A stretch of DNA of 64,000 nucleotides from Breviolum minutum Mf 1.05b.01 (GCA_000507305.1 DF240108.1:1-64000), one strand, 5' to 3'; counted from the first letter of the stretch, positions 13,542 to 27,400 are shown. Notes: generated from the sequence alone by a model not told the origin. A program made the numbers and translations.

Positions 13542-13636
13542 TACCCTCCAGGGAATTGACATATCCCACCTTGGGAAGAGGAAAATCATCTTCAAAAGTG
13601 CCATTTTTGGGGGATATGTTAGTTCCCTGGAGGGTA
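13542..13636. repeat. Palindromic element C
   Basis: Arms TACCCTCCAGGGAA and TTCCCTGGAGGGTA (14 bp exact), extended imperfectly. Flanks consistent with a TA target. Confidence 0.85.
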
Positions 13637-13699
13637 CGCCTTAATATTCCCCGGAATCTAAAGCATCTGCAACGCACCCGGACTTGGAAAAGTCCCCCT

Positions 13700-13775
13700 C
13701 GGTACCGGTGGACCACCTTCAGAACCTTCGGATCAATGGTCTTTTCGTCAGTCTTCAACATCTTCTGTACAGCAC
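13700..13775 (-). CDS. Exon candidate, unidentified
   Basis: Frame AVQKMLKTDEKTIDPKVLKV after CTGGCAG|GT, with a GT donor possible after VLK. Not recognised. Confidence 0.45.
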
Positions 13776-15648
13776 CTGCCAGGAAAACGAGACCAAAAGA
13801 CAACTGGGAGGGGTGTTTTTCTTGGTGATTTTGGGCTTTTCTCTGAATCATTAGCCTACCATCAAGCTTGAAGATTCATTCTTTTTTAGCTCCAAATTAT
13901 CCTTGAGGCTTTTCTGAATCTGTGACAACCTTCGTTGGGGGGAATCAAGTTTCAAAAGAGTACATCCTGAAAGGCTACAATTGCCACCTTCCTTGAAGAA
14001 TCGCGAAAAAGGTGGCGTGTATCTGACAAGTCATTTTTGTTCAACCCATGCAGCGTCCTGCAGCTGATTCTCAGAGAGTCACACTTCACTTTAAAATTTA
14101 TCCTTAATCTCCAGCACTGCCACCCGTCATCTAGTCACTAGTCGTACGAAAATCAAAGTACTTGTCCGGCAATACTGACTTTTCAGAAATATATATCTAA
14201 ATAATTGAAACTGCGGTGATTTTTTGCCTTCCTGGTATAGGGGACTTACTTGCACCACTTCCGGAAAATACTTTACACCTACTTCCTATCGACTGGTAGA
14301 CAGCTTCGGGGCCCCGGCGTTTTGGAATCAGGGGTGAATCCCCCCAATTGAATCCCAAACCATCGGGCACCAAAACCACAAATTGTATCCGCTGTATGAC
14401 CTTCAGAAGAGAAAGAGAAAAGAATCACGACTTTGGTACTTGGTGCTTTTACTTGACTACGCAGATCTAGGAGTGTGGAAATCCTGGTAGGACTTTGAGT
14501 TTTCAGCCTGAAAGTCACCCCTGAAAGTTGAGAAAATCATCGCTGCACACAAGTGGCTTTTTTCCCACCGTTTTGGTCGCGGCTGCCACACGCAGCACCC
14601 GCTTTTGCGGGGGATTTGTGGGAGGTGATACAGGCACTCTCACTTGGGTATGGCATCTACAGCTACAGCGTCAGGCTGGATCCGAGGATTTCTCAGAAAC
14701 CATGAAGCCAAACCTCTTGAATCATTGAAAGCTATTTAATACCTGGGTCAAGGTGAACAAAAAACATCTATAAATCGAATATTTCACCCATCGGCAAAAA
14801 AAAAGTAAGAAACTAAGGAGGGTATTTAAGGAACAAAAATCCCATGATAAATCAGTACATGACCACATCATCCGCAGGCAGACATCAATGGTGGCGCTAC
14901 AGCGAATCCTTGTTGGATCCAGCAGAGATTTTCAACACCACTGCGGCTCCTGAGCAGTATCTGTATCAGGATCTTCTGCACCAGGAACATCTGTACTGGC
15001 ACCATCCTAAGTCTCCGAAAAATAACAATTCACCTTAAGGACTATCGGATCAAGATGGATCATGTCATGTGCTATAAAAAAACAGGCTGGCTATGACAGG
15101 ACCGTCAGGACCAAATAGATGAGCCAAATACAACGGTTGTATCTTCTACAACTCCATCATTTCAAAATCCTGATAATTGGCGAGAGGACAGGAATTACAT
15201 CAGGATACGACCATAAATCCTCTTTGGTCAGAACATCAAGTATGCTTAAGCAAATGCCAATTGAGTTTTGGGTCATGTAGTGGCTTCTAACTCAAGGGAT
15301 TTTGGAATACACTAATTAAAATTGGGGGTATCCATTGGCATTCCAAACTACCAAACCACAGCTTAGGGTAGACTTCCAAATCCTAAACAGAAACTGTGCG
15401 TCAAAATCTCCATGCTTTCCTATGAAAATTCACTCCTTTCCAGAGGATTTGTGAGCGATTTTTTTCAGTCAGAACCCACAAGACAGGTCCCAAGGTTCAA
15501 CAAGTGAACACTCTTCAAAAACAATTCCTTTCTGCTTGACCCAACAAAAAACAAAAAATGCAAAAGTACACCTGCATCTATATAGTATCCAATGCAAATA
15601 TACATGTAATGTAAATATACATAATATGGTGCTGCTAATCACATCCAC

Positions 15649-15747
15649 CAAGTTATCCAACTTTTCCCCCCCAAACGACCAAGACACGTTTTCGCCATAG
15701 AACAGCGGATCGCCCAGGTCTACTTCAGGCAAAAGAACCTTGATCAC
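15649..15747 (-). CDS. Exon candidate, unidentified, well supported
   Basis: 33 codons: VIKVLLPEVDLGDPLFYGEN then VSWSFGGEKLDNL. Acceptor TTTTCAG|GT, donor TTG|GT. Palindrome D starts 49 nt upstream of the acceptor. Confidence 0.6.
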
Positions 15748-15796
15748 CTGAAAACTCGGTCAAGTTGAAACAAGATCTTCCAAACAACTACAACCC

Positions 15797-15901
15797 TACA
15801 CCCTGGAAGATGAACATGGACCATAATCATGGAGGTTTGGAAGATCATTTTCCTTTCTAAATGGGTGATTTGTAGGTTCCATGTTCATCTTCCAGGGTGT
15901 A
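15797..15901. repeat. Palindromic element D
   Basis: 24-bp exact arms, starting TACACCCTGGAAGATGAACA and ending in its complement. TA at both ends. Near-identical arms suggest recent insertion. Confidence 0.92.
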
Positions 15902-16982
15902 ACTGGAGTTAATACATGGGTGCCTGGGAAGGTATTTTGCATTTTTTTTAGGTGACCTGTTCCTTTGGGAGGCATCTGAAACCTTGTGTTCGATACAATA
16001 TGTAGAATGTAGATGTACATGTACAACAAATATCATCGGATATCATAGTGGTAAGTTCTTGTGATAAAACATGAGAACAAAAATAACAATCTTGTCCTAT
16101 CCCAGGGCTGCAAATGATCCCTATCATAGGCATGGTATATCTTTCTACGTAGATCAACCAACCTTTGCGATTTCTGCACAGCTCAACTGAGAGAGATCGT
16201 TTACCACGTTTGCCTTGCTTGGTTGAATCTAACCGTGGTTGGAAAAATTGGGGGAAGCTGGAGTTGCGACCTCTTTTCGTTTGAAGCATACAGAATAAGA
16301 GACAAATGTCACATACATATGTAATTAATATGTTTGTAATATGGAACCCCTCGAAAAGTATCAATTATGTCTGGAAAAACCTTCTGGTATATCACCCACC
16401 ATAGATAATTATCCTGAAACACTTCATATATTGGGCTACATAACCCACCAATCTCGGTGCTGAGGTTGTGTAGGATTGCCATGCATTTACAGTCTTGCAC
16501 AAAACAACCAAAATTCGCGCGTGTGGGTGTGCGCACAAATGCAATGATATACATGTGTGTGTGTGTGTACATATCTGCGTATATTTTTGCTGGGCTATTT
16601 CAGGGCTTGGAGTGGTGGGGGTTGTTCGTGCTAATTTACAAGCGAATCCACAAAATCACATCAACAAACCGAAAAATCAGGTGCCTTTCACTTGATCCAT
16701 TGAAAATGTTCTTGGACTCCCATGCTTTTCCAATCTTTTAATGGTATCATTTACTTCTTCCATTCAACTTTTTCCATGGGTAGATTTTGCATGCCACTGT
16801 TCCACAGTCACCTTCAGAAGCATTGTTTTGGAATAACACAAAAGACTCCCAAAAAGCTTGCAAAATAACCTGAACTTCATCTCTATAATGCAAATCTATA
16901 AATCTCCGCCAAAACCTTCAGCTGTGTCAAAAACCATTCAGAAATCTTGGAACTTTATGAGGAAACCCTATCCCGTAGACCC

Positions 16983-17106
16983 CTGGACCCCCAGCATAAA
17001 CTCTCTCAACCTTCTCTCCATTTGGCTCGCCTTTTCGGGATCTTCCTTGGCATCCAAAATAATGATCGCCGGACGTTGCGTTCGCCATCGGAAGGACACC
17101 AGGAAC
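16983..17106 (-). CDS. Exon candidate, unidentified, well supported
   Basis: 41 codons: FLVSFRWRTQRPAIIILDAK, then EDPEKASQMERRLREFMLGV and Q. Acceptor AAGCAG|G. The donor after GTCCAG is GG or, two bases on, GT. The strand-then-charged-helix layout is protein-like; not recognised. Confidence 0.55.
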
Positions 17107-18685
17107 CTGCTTTCGGGATGAGCCAGATGACATAAAGTCATGCTTCGCCAAAAGTAAAGCTACAAAGCACTGCTACAACAATGGCACCTGAAAACAAAGA
17201 TGCCAGCTCAACAGAGAGGTTATTGTGATTGACGGCGTGGTGTCATTTAAAACTTGCTTCAAGTTCACGCACAAATCGTCCGAAGCTCGCAGATTTGGAC
17301 CTTGACTGCAATCTTTCACACTAGACATCTATGTCCACGTTGGTTGCACCGCTGATTCCTTTTGGGATTACCCCCGTTACTCTTCAGCCTTTTGATGGAG
17401 TGGTGACCCAAAAATAGCAAAAACCAGTAAATGTGCGACCCTACATTTGTTATTGACTCAGTCGACTTGGTGAATTCCAGCTTTCCAAAAAAAATAGATC
17501 CCAGAGGTGGGGGATGCATGGCATGCGGACTGGGAGATTCTCACAGATTTTTCCTATACTTCAAAGATCAACCATTTCAAGAATTTCTTGGAACACCTAG
17601 TCTTGAGCAAACTTGAGCACATTTCTGAACTGCCCTGCAACACCAGCACTTCTGATTTTCATATGGTGGTTGGCTGATCGATCACCCATTTGCCATGAAA
17701 ACACACCTTTTACGGTGTGACCTGCCTCCCCATAACTGGGTCACCATTGGTGCCCCAGAAATCCCCAGTATAAAGGTGGATCCAAATTCCCATCCCAGAA
17801 TTTTGACAAAGAAATTACAGTAGGTAAAATGTCCTTGAGAAATCTCCAGTTGCCAATCGGTCCAACTGGAGTTTCATAGCAGTGACATGGCTTTTAGGGG
17901 TCTCCAAGCTGACACCCCGATCCCCAAAACGTTGCCTATGATGATGTACGCGTGCTTTTTTCTGCGCCAGTTGCCGGGCTTGCCCTGACCTCAGTCAGGG
18001 AGCGAAGTGTGAGTTTCATATGGCTGTGAGTTCTGAAAAGAGATTGGATTGTTTCGTGATTGATATAGTTTCTATGCACCATGCAAGTATGTGTCGTTCC
18101 TGAACTTGTTCCTTTACTACAGAAGGTGTATTTAGATATATACAATTATGATATGCATAATATCAGCTACAAGTGATTTTGACCTTGGCTCACTTGTGAA
18201 AAAAAAACACACACACACAAGATGATATCATCCAAGTGGACATCCAGAACAGAACATTGCAGGTTTTCCCAACAAATATCGGACCTCAAGCAGTGCCGGC
18301 CTTTCTGCAAGAATCACTGAAATAATTGATAAAGGCTAGTGACCTAATGCCTAAGCCCAGTCGCAATCTGAATCTCTGTTGCACATCGTGATGACTGTCT
18401 GATTCTTGTGCCTTTCTTCTCTGGGTCTTGACATTCATTCACTTGGCGATACTATTCTACATTCTGGTTGATGTTCAGAAAGTCCTGCTATAGTATGCGA
18501 ATATCCTTGGGGCATAGAGCAAAAAAAACATGGACGTATTTTTGCCCAGTATCTGATAGCAAGGCCATTGGTGGCAACCCCTGACCTCCTCGTCCCCACC
18601 TTTTGCCCAAGGAGCTCGAGGGTCCAGGAACCGTAGATGAAAATCCTTGGAACAAAAATAGAAGACATCATATTATGCATATATA

Positions 18686-18763
18686 AGTATATTCATATAT
18701 ATATATATACATTGTAGAATAATATATATTATAATATATACATATATAATAATATACATTATG
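18686..18763. repeat. TA-rich microsatellite
   Basis: Alternating TA and AATA units. Confidence 0.9.
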
Positions 18764-18977
18764 CAGTGTGCAAGTCTATCTCAAAGAGAGATTAACATCT
18801 GGAAAAAGTATCATGTATCCATTACACCGAATCACGCATGAAACCTTTGATCACTCTAAAATGCACAACCTGTACGAAGAGGATCCTTGGCACCGTATGT
18901 GTGGAGAAACTTCAAATTCCTCGTTGTACACGGGATTGGGATGCCGCGATCTCCACCTTCTCGACCACAAGTCTTAC

Positions 18978-19064
18978 CAAGGCACATATTGATCAGCCAC
19001 AAGAGACCCAGCAAACCCCCCAAAGCTGACATCGCAAAGGCCTCGGCTCCAGCGAGGTACCACG
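18978..19064 (-). CDS. Exon candidate resembling a TM2 domain
   Basis: 28 codons: WYLAGAEAFAMSALGGLLGL and LWLINMCL. The pattern aromatic-Y-L-x-G, a Gly-rich helix, G-L-x-x-L-W-L-I-N fits the second half of TM2 membrane domains (F-Y-L-G-R ... G-G-x-G-x-W-W-L-I-D). Acceptor TTCAG|CG, donor CTTG|GTAAGA. The first TM2 helix would be in an upstream exon, which I did not find. Confidence 0.45.
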
Positions 19065-19550
19065 CTGAAGGTGGACCCCGAGAAGCTTGTCTTAAGAGGC
19101 ATGTACAATAATTACCTCACATGAGGCAGGTCAAACCAACATATTCAGGGGGGTCCAATCTAACCAATACTTCTCACAAAAGAATACACGCTGCTCAAAG
19201 TGCTTCATGGTGTGGGAGGCCGGCCAATGGTCAGTGTTCAAAGTGTTGCGACTTTCATAACCAACTAAGATTGCCAGCAACTTCACTTGACGCTCTCGCA
19301 TTGCTAGCATCTCTTGGTTTTTGCATAGGCTACAGTCTCTGCCACCTTGAGGACTTGAAGGACCGTGAAAGCAATTTTCCTTCTTGACTTCCGCTTTTGG
19401 TAGTCTTACATCTTAAAATGGATCATTTCTTTGAAAGATCATTTGTCGTTAGGTCTTGGAATCTCAAGGAAGTAAATCTGCTGTCCACGAAGAACGAGCC
19501 CGACACAAGTCCCTGGATCCTTGTAGCCACATCTAGAATGTCGGACAAGG

Positions 19551-19704
19551 AACTGCCACCAGCATGGGAATATGTGCCCCGCTGACCACAGTGTCACTGC
19601 CGATTTGCCGACAGAGAGGTTGTTGGACGCTGGCACATAGCGCTCCCATCTGCGCAGTCCGGAGAAATGCTTGGGAGGAGTTGAGTGACCATCCTCACCG
19701 AGTT
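19551..19704 (-). CDS. Exon candidate, unidentified
   Basis: T8 tract and TGTAG precede LGEDGHSTPPKHFSGLRRWE, then RYVPASNNLSVGKSAVTLWS. A second frame is open over most of it. 3' boundary uncertain. Confidence 0.4.
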
Positions 19705-21304
19705 CTACAGAAAAAAAATGAGCACGCCATTCCAAAACACACTTTACACTACCCCATTTCCAATGCTCGGAAACTTCACGGTTGACCATCCTTCTAGAAT
19801 TACTGATGCGCCTACTTAGCAGCAGGGAACTTGACTGAAAGCTGGCTGGTGCAAGAGAAAAAGTGATACCCTGAATCACCTGCATGTATGGATTCATTCC
19901 CAGTGGCTGTCAAATTTATCAGTTCCCAACTGCGTCAGCCGCCTTTGTCAAGCTCATAATGGATGGGACTTTGCAACTACACTGTTGTCGGGTCACATTT
20001 TGCTTCACCCCAACAAGAAGTGTTGTGAAGCCCAACGCTGGAAGATATTTTTTTCTAACACTGATATCGTGGGTACACCAGGTTGGTTGTTGTTGGTGTT
20101 GGTCTTTCTATGTCAAGTAGAGTACAGTAATTCCTTTTGATGGCATAGAACTTGAAGATACACTCCCGAAAACTAGCATGGAAGCTGAGAACGGACCCCT
20201 GGAAGAGAAAGCTTGAAATCATCATTCTTAAGTTGCCTGGGGTGTATCCCTCTTAGATATGTTGGAAGGATCTCAATATTAAAAACGAGCCCCATTTTGT
20301 GGGCGCTTGAAGTAGCTGTGTATGCAGGCCAACCAATGGATATTGCGCCCAAATCTATGCAAAATCCCAAAATAACCTCCACCACACATTAGACAGATCT
20401 CTTCACTGAGGGGATCCAGGTGGGATCCTTAGGTTTTATGGGTAAAAAGGTGGGCATCTATTCTATGGGCCCATGGATCCGAGATTCTTGACCATGGGCA
20501 CATGGTGTATATCTCCGTGCCTTGCTGATAGCAGCAGTGCAACTCATATCCATGATGCTACTACCTGGCGCAACCGAAAACAATGGCACTGACCGTGTCC
20601 CAACTCGTGAAAAACCTGCTTCGTGGGTTGGGATTTCCATTAAAGATTTATAAGAATTTCTACTGAAGATGGTAGTTGTTCATCCCCTAATACAGTCTAA
20701 AGCCTGGTATACTCCTCTTGTTACACTGCTCATATTTGAATGAACCCTTGGATATGTAAAACCTCAAACTACCGAAAAACCACGACATTGACGGTCCGTT
20801 CTCCTGCCAGTTGGGCCAACTCAGCAAGTATCAAAAGGGGGATTCAAAGGTCCCAAAGGTCTCGAAACTGTCTTCGTATCAAGTTGTTTGCGGACAGGTC
20901 AACTCAAAAAAAAAGGATTTGTGGCACGAAATGGTGAAACAAAAGGTCAATGAGTCCATTGATAGACTTGGATCTTTTATAGAGATACTGCAGTGACCTG
21001 CAGTTTAATGAGATGTATGGTAGTTTTATTTCATCAACAAACGTTTATTCATAACAAACTCATCTCATTGAGTTGCGGATGTTACATTGAAAGTTGTAGA
21101 TTGATCGATTCTTTGATGTCAAAACTAGAAGCCCTATCTCGGAAACAGCTGTTCTGAGAAAGAGTTTCTTCCATCACAATAAAGTCCCTGTCATGTAAAC
21201 AAAGTATCACTGAACCCTGAGGAAACACCTCAGTTGACACTGTATGGAATCCCAGTTCTACCACCTAAAACTTTGGATATGAAAAGTTCTCAAACCATTG
21301 ACTA

Positions 21305-21415
21305 GCTGGTGGTTGAACCAACCCCTTTGAAAGATACGCGCGTCAAAAATGGGTAAAAATCTTCCCCAATTTTCGGGGTGAAAAAAGTCCAAAATGATTG
21401 AGTTACCACCACCCA
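21305..21415. repeat. Family A element, copy 3
   Basis: Ends GCTGGTGGTTGAACC and TTACCACCACCCAG, with CTTCCCCAATTTTCGGGGTG inside. Confidence 0.85.
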
Positions 21416-21999
21416 GTTGTTCGGGGTAAAAAGCCCACCAACATCGCTCTCGAAGGATTCTGCGAGGCCATTGGCTGAATTTAAGGTCCCACGGGGGTGC
21501 CAAGAAAGATTCAAAACGAAGGTAGTACGGTCCAACTATTGAGTTGTGCATTCTTAATTTCAGCTGGAACAGCCATTGAAGTAATATCAAGTGTCATATA
21601 TTTCACTCGTAAATTTGCAGTAACTTTTTCGGTGATCTTAGTAGGATTCCCAAAAATCCCCAAAAACTCAACAATTCCTTCCGAGGTGCAGGTGCAACCA
21701 TTAACACCACAAGTGGCCACGCCAGTACTACCCGCAGCACAGAGATCCTCAGTGAATTGGAAGATGTGAAAAAATCCATCTGCCATACTTGGTAAGGCCA
21801 TTTTTGTTGGAACTTTCCATAAACCCACTTCAGGGATTTTTGTTGAGGATTCTGGAGAAACACAGCAAAAGATAACGTTGATACAGACCTATACACTACA
21901 CACATTCTGGTTATTTAAATTAGATACAAACCTCTCCCAAAACCTTAATCAGAAATTGGACATAAGCATTCCGTCGTCCATTCATATTATCAACTAGAT

Positions 22000-24173
22000 T
22001 TATCTATTCATCTGGATCAACAACCCATGTATTGATGTCTCCGTCCATGCATCAATGTCTCTCGCTTTTCTCTCGATCTGTCTGTCTGTGTCAGTCCATT
22101 CATCGATCCATCTATTTGTATATCTACTGTAATTGTGCTTGGCTTTTCATGATCTATCAATCTAAGTGTATCTTAGTTTATATTGTCTTCCGTCAGACCA
22201 TGCGTATCATATCATATCGTTTTGGCATATTCTATCTCATCTTGCCTTCTCTGATCTATCTATCTAACTATCTGCAGTGTATATGCCATACGCATATATG
22301 TAGATGGTTGCTGATCTGACATGTACATATTTGTATATTCTATACCACCATTTCGGGTATTACTTCATTTGCTCTCATTTCGGATTTCTCAATCCATCCA
22401 AGGATCATTGCTGCAATCCAACCTCCATGTTACCTGGGAATGATTCATCAAAGGTTCACTCTGAGGGGAAAAGCTGGGAAAATGTCAAAAACCAATATTT
22501 CACCTTGGGTTGAAAGGACGGGGGACGGTAAAAAAATGTGACATATTGAAAGGTCTTTTGAAAGCTTTGAGGTTGGAGATCGCAAGCTTATGTAACGCAA
22601 GATTTCAATCGGGTTAAAGCAAAAGCCAAACCATGACACGCTAGGAAAACGCTGTCCGGTTTCGAGCCTGGGTTTGCACTCCAACGATTTTTTCTGAGTA
22701 ATTGGAGCTTGTTTTAAAGAGGTAGCCAGCCACTAGGTGCCTTGAAGTCCCCCTTGAGCAGCAGCTCAAAGGTGAGGTTTCATACGGCCAAGATGCAGAG
22801 TATGCAATAGGGCATGCCAGGAAGACATAGAATGACCTTGGACCATCCATGCCAATGAAGGGTGGCACTCATTGGTGGACATGGTGGCAAGTTTTACATT
22901 TCTATATACTCCTAATTGGCTGCGAGTAACAAGTGCAAAATGGTACGACTAAAATGGTTGACTGGACAACAGGGATCGCAACTACATCGGAAAAATCAGG
23001 TTCCAAAAGAGCCCAAAAGATCGACGGGAATTAGTAACCATGTCGGGCTTCCAGGCGAAAGTTTTTAAGGTCTGCAATAGGTGTTGGTCTCAAAATTGCC
23101 AAAGAATTGCTGATGGAACTCAATGCATTTTACAGCTGCTAGTGTTGAAACACTATTGTATCGATAATTTTGGTCACAAGCTTCTTTTTGCTGTGCAGCA
23201 CTGGCTGAAACAGCCAGCCCAAAGAATATCAGTCCAAAAACTGGTTTGCTGGTTATTTGGCAGATCAATGTTGAATCTTAAGTGGCACAGTTATGGCCTC
23301 CATCCATCCCACTGAAAACGCACAACACCCTGCCTAACAGCCTGCCTTTTTTCATTCTGCCAAAGGGGCCAAAGGAAGTAGATCCCCAGCACAATTCGAT
23401 TGCTCCAAAACAGCCATATCCGCCTGTGCGCAGATAAAGCTAGATGACCAATGACAAGTGTATGTACAGAGATATGCCATGGGGGTGAAATCCTGCCAAC
23501 AGAGACACGTAATATGTGCCGCAGGAGTTTATGGTATGTTCAGTAGATGCTCCTTGCACTTCGTTTGAAATCCCTGTGTGTGTGTGTGTTGATCGTCAAT
23601 CGATCTATGTGTAACGCAGGTGCAGCAAAGAAATAACCTTACACCTAAATGATACACAGTGATAAGCTGCAAAAAATCTACGCTTGCATGCGCCAGATAT
23701 TCTATAGAGAATTATAGATATGTGTGTGAGTGCGACACAGAGTTCAGTATATGCGAGTGCCTTCAACGTATTAGGGGCACAAGCATTTGTAGAGATATTT
23801 TCTGTGACACAGTCACTATGATTAGTCCACACACTCAAGAAAAAGTTGCTTCGAATCAATGAAAGTCTGTCTACACTTGCATAATTTCATCCCCAAACTG
23901 ATCCCCTGAAAAAACGAATAAGCCGACACAGGTTGGAGAATATCTACACAAAGCTAGTTGCAGAAATAGCACCCCCTATCAGTTGACACTCGAATAAGCT
24001 ACCAGCACCATAGGGGAATCATTGCCTCCTCGGATTTCGGGAAAAACTCCCTACATTCCGCATGAGCCAGTCACTACAGAACATGGGGATGACCGGACCT
24101 TTCACTCTTCAGAACATTCTCATCATCATCATCATCATCATCAACAACAACAACAACAACAACGACAACGACG

Positions 24174-24216
<43 letters not shown>

Positions 24217-26290
24217 CTACAACAACAACAACAACAACAACCACGACAACGTCATCATCAACAACATCATCATCAATCACAACAACTTCTTGGTGGATTC
24301 AACTTTACCTTCCGTTTGTCACTTTCGGTTGACGTTTCGAAACGGCCTTCGCACTTTGGGTTTGAAACCCAGGAAATCCGCCGTCTCGACTTCCAGCCAA
24401 CTGAGGCAAAAAGCTGGAAAAACGGCATGAAAACTGGCGTTTTTTCCACGTTTTTTTTGAAGAGAACACATCTGGATATCAATCTGCTTCGCACTTGGGC
24501 AACTACATGTCCCAATTGTGCGTGTGTATATAAGATATATAAATTACCTGTACAGTATGTATGCATCTTCATCACTGATACAGCCAGTTGATTGCCAAAT
24601 CAAAATAACAGTAGATTTGGATACAGTTTCAAAGTTTAAAGGGACACGATTTGATCCCTTTGTACAAATGTCCGCCACAATTGGTTCACCAAAAGTGCAT
24701 CACCCAAGTAGATTTCGAGAAGCACTGGTCGACAAGGCAAAGACAGAAACTGAGAAATGGGCGACAGAATCACTCCGGCAGAAGGACCGGACGAAATGAT
24801 CAACTCACTGAGAATACTGTAGCAAAATTCTGGCAAGTTATTGCAAAATGGCGTTGCTAGGTGGAAACAAAAGTGCAGTAGATACATCTATTTACCTAGA
24901 GTTGAGAAGCATCATGAGCCAAAAACACCATAATGATACTGCAAGAAACAGAGACCATCTACTGGACATGATATATTGGTGCAATGATATGGTAGTACTG
25001 TGCATTTCTACAGGCATCTTAAATCATCATCCTCAATCAAAGGATCTAAGAGGTGTCTGAAACCCTGGTCTTTCGGAGCCATTTTGGGTGCCCCCACTAA
25101 GCAATGAGTCCCACTAAGCCCATCATGCAAAAGGCTAACATGGCGCTCAAAGTCAAGGTCCTGTAATCTGGACCAGTGGACATATCCTTAGTGATTTTCA
25201 GGTTCCATCATAGGAACCCTTGGAGACTTCTATACCTTTGAATGTCAATATGGTAGATGGCCAGTGCGATCCAATGATCCAGTGGGTTTCGCAATTATTA
25301 GCTCTTGACGGTTCAAGCATCAACATTCCTTGTGACTGGTTTGGCTCATGAATATGATTTCCCAAGATCTTGAAATATGACTGCCCACGTAACAAACGAC
25401 TCCAAGTCTCTGAATGATTACATCCAAGATTTGGGAAAAATGACCAATGACCAATAACGGTTACCATGACCAAGTCAACAGAATGTACATGTTGTGTATA
25501 CTACATATGCCTATAGCTCAATATTTGGAGCACCTTGGAACCGCAGCAAAAAACCATGTCTGGACCAGCTCAATATCATGGGAATCGAAAGCCAGTCCGT
25601 TCAAACCTCCGTCCACCATTGTCCCTTTCAATAAGGCCGGCTATGTCTCACTTGGCAAACCAATATGACCTCCTGCTGTCCAAGTGGCGTATCCAGCATG
25701 ATGTCCGGGAAAAACCTGGCACATTTGGCATGAAGTGAAGCTATTATAGAAGACAAAATCTGAAACAAACATAAGCCATTTCGGAGCGGGGAAATGCAAG
25801 TTAAAATTGTGTTTTCCTATTCTCCAAGAGTTTCATCAAGTTTTGCATTCAACCCATCTGAACAATGTCAAAACAGAAATCTTCCCTACTCATTACGAAT
25901 AAACATAGAAAATCTTTCGGACCACCAAACAGTCCAAAAAATCATTGGCTTTTTGTTGTCCTATATCACTGATTTTGCCAAACATCTCTCTCACACCGTT
26001 CCACCTGCCACAGATTCCATGCAAAAAGGAAGGCTAAGGCCACAGTGGCCGTGAAGACGTTGAAGATCCTGCTTTTTGCTGGTGGTTTTTTTTCAGTCAC
26101 CAAAAATCACAAAGAGTTGCAAAACGGGGTCCCATGCCTTTCTCTTATACAGTGTATAAGTATAGTGTGTTTTTACATAATTTTAATACGTACAATGTAT
26201 TGATGTATGTTTGTATATAATATATATATATAATATACGTGTGGCATCATTTTGTGCTTCGCTTGCAATCTGTTTTGATGATCAAAAATC
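22000..26290. other. Long stretch without a supported gene
   Basis: Contains the CAT/CAA array and CTAT/TCTG-type simple sequence at 22040-22310. Short coding-like minus frames appear near 22.75 kb (FELLLKGDFKAPSGWL) and 23.2 kb (signal-like VFGLIFFGLAVSASAA), but without splice support. Confidence 0.5.
24115..24285. repeat. CAT/CAA trinucleotide repeat
   Basis: CAT run, then a long CAA run with GAC interruptions, then CAT/CAA again. Gives a false poly-Gln/poly-Asn frame. Confidence 0.95.
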
Positions 26291-26298
26291 ACCCTAAC

Positions 26299-26379
26299 CT
26301 CATGTGCATCCAAGGAACGCCAGGAACATGGCCAGCACCACGGGAAGTCGCTTCTCCATGAAGGCAAAGAGACCTTTTC
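26299..26379 (-). CDS. Exon candidate, possible membrane segment
   Basis: 81 nt between CGGCAG|GA and TGAG|GT. One frame reads GLFAFMEKRLPVVLAMFLAF, a membrane-like helix ending at a TGA. Another frame is open through both boundaries. Frame undecided. Confidence 0.3.
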
Positions 26380-26416
26380 CTGCCGAAATTTTGGGACAAA
26401 GAAGAAAGTCAAACTA

Positions 26417-26466
26417 CCTGAAATATCCTGAAATATCCTGAAATATCCTGAAATATCCTGAAATGG
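26417..26466. repeat. Decamer tandem repeat
   Basis: Four exact copies of AAATATCCTG plus partial units at both ends. Confidence 0.95.
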
Positions 26467-26569
26467 TGAGATTCTCGCACATTCAGAAGCTTTCATTTTT
26501 CCGGGCCGCTTTAGGGCCATCATTTTTCCGGATCCCCTTGGCCACAACGGCCACAACGACCACTGACAC

Positions 26570-26612
26570 CTGTCCTTCACGTCCGGAATGCAAGTCATCC
26601 GGATCGGCGAGC
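26570..26612 (-). CDS. Exon candidate, short
   Basis: Encodes LADPDDLHSGREGQ. Acceptor GTCCAG|GC, donor GACAG|GT. A family A palindrome lies 59 nt upstream, the same spacing as seen in GOGAT. Confidence 0.45.
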
Positions 26613-26671
26613 CTGGACAAAGTCATCCCCAGGCGGATGACGGGTACCACTTCGAACAGAGGAGTTGGCGA

Positions 26672-26764
26672 CTGGTTGGTGGTTGAACCAACCCACTTGA
26701 AACATATTCAAAATGGGAATCTTCCCCAATTTTTGGGGTGAAAATATTTGAAACCACCACCCAG
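26672..26764. repeat. Family A element, copy 4
   Basis: Ends CTGGTTGGTGGTTGAACC and GAAACCACCACCCAG. It lies 59 nt upstream of the exon candidate at 26570-26612. Confidence 0.88.
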
Positions 26765-27315
26765 TTATGCCATTTTCTTCATGCTTTTTGGTACGTTTCA
26801 GTGTTGCAGGGTTTGGTCATCAACGGTACTGAATGATTTCGATTTGGAGCGTCTGTTTTGAGCATCCTGTTGTGGTCGACCCATGGTTTTAAATTCACGG
26901 CTACAGTTGCTAGGTTTCTCATCTTTCCTATAAGTAGGATGAGCTTTACCACCAACCTGAGCAACTATTGAAATGAACGGAGGGTTGAAGCACAAAGTCA
27001 CCTTCCACTAAATTATCTGGCCAAATTATAATATTTCACCAACCTAGATTTCCCTGAAATAAGGGGATTATCCTTACTAAACCACCATTTGGGGTGAGGT
27101 CGTGTGAGGTCGCTATAATGAAATTGGATTCACTTTACCCCCAAGGTTTCAGGCTGGGTCTTTTAAAAACTTCAAGACCACATGAGACCACTACCGAGTG
27201 TACCTGCCACTTGGGGTCAAAACCAAGATTGGGTCTAAAATCAACTAGCCACAAGCTTCGGATTTTGGTGCTCCTCTCATTTTCAGACCCACTTCGGATT
27301 CTTGTCAAACAATAC

Positions 27316-27400
27316 CTGCAACCTGCCCATTTCAACATATTCAAGGAAGAACTCAAGAAATTCCTTTTCATCGAACAGAAACAACAACGAAAATGCTCGA
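27316..27400 (-). CDS. Exon candidate, unidentified
   Basis: Frame LFDEKEFLEFFLEYVEMGRL then Q, donor TTGCAG|GT. Acceptor uncertain (a GTGAG|GA lies near 27408). Acidic, helical sequence. Confidence 0.4.

Noticed and set aside
24022..24591. 189-codon frame rich in Gln/His (plus strand)
   Set aside because: It is a translation of the CAA/CAT microsatellite; no domain on either side.
25074..25092. AGCCATTTTGG, an 11-base match to the dinoflagellate spliced leader
   Set aside because: The flanking leader bases, including the final CTCAAG, are absent, so no relict leader can be claimed.
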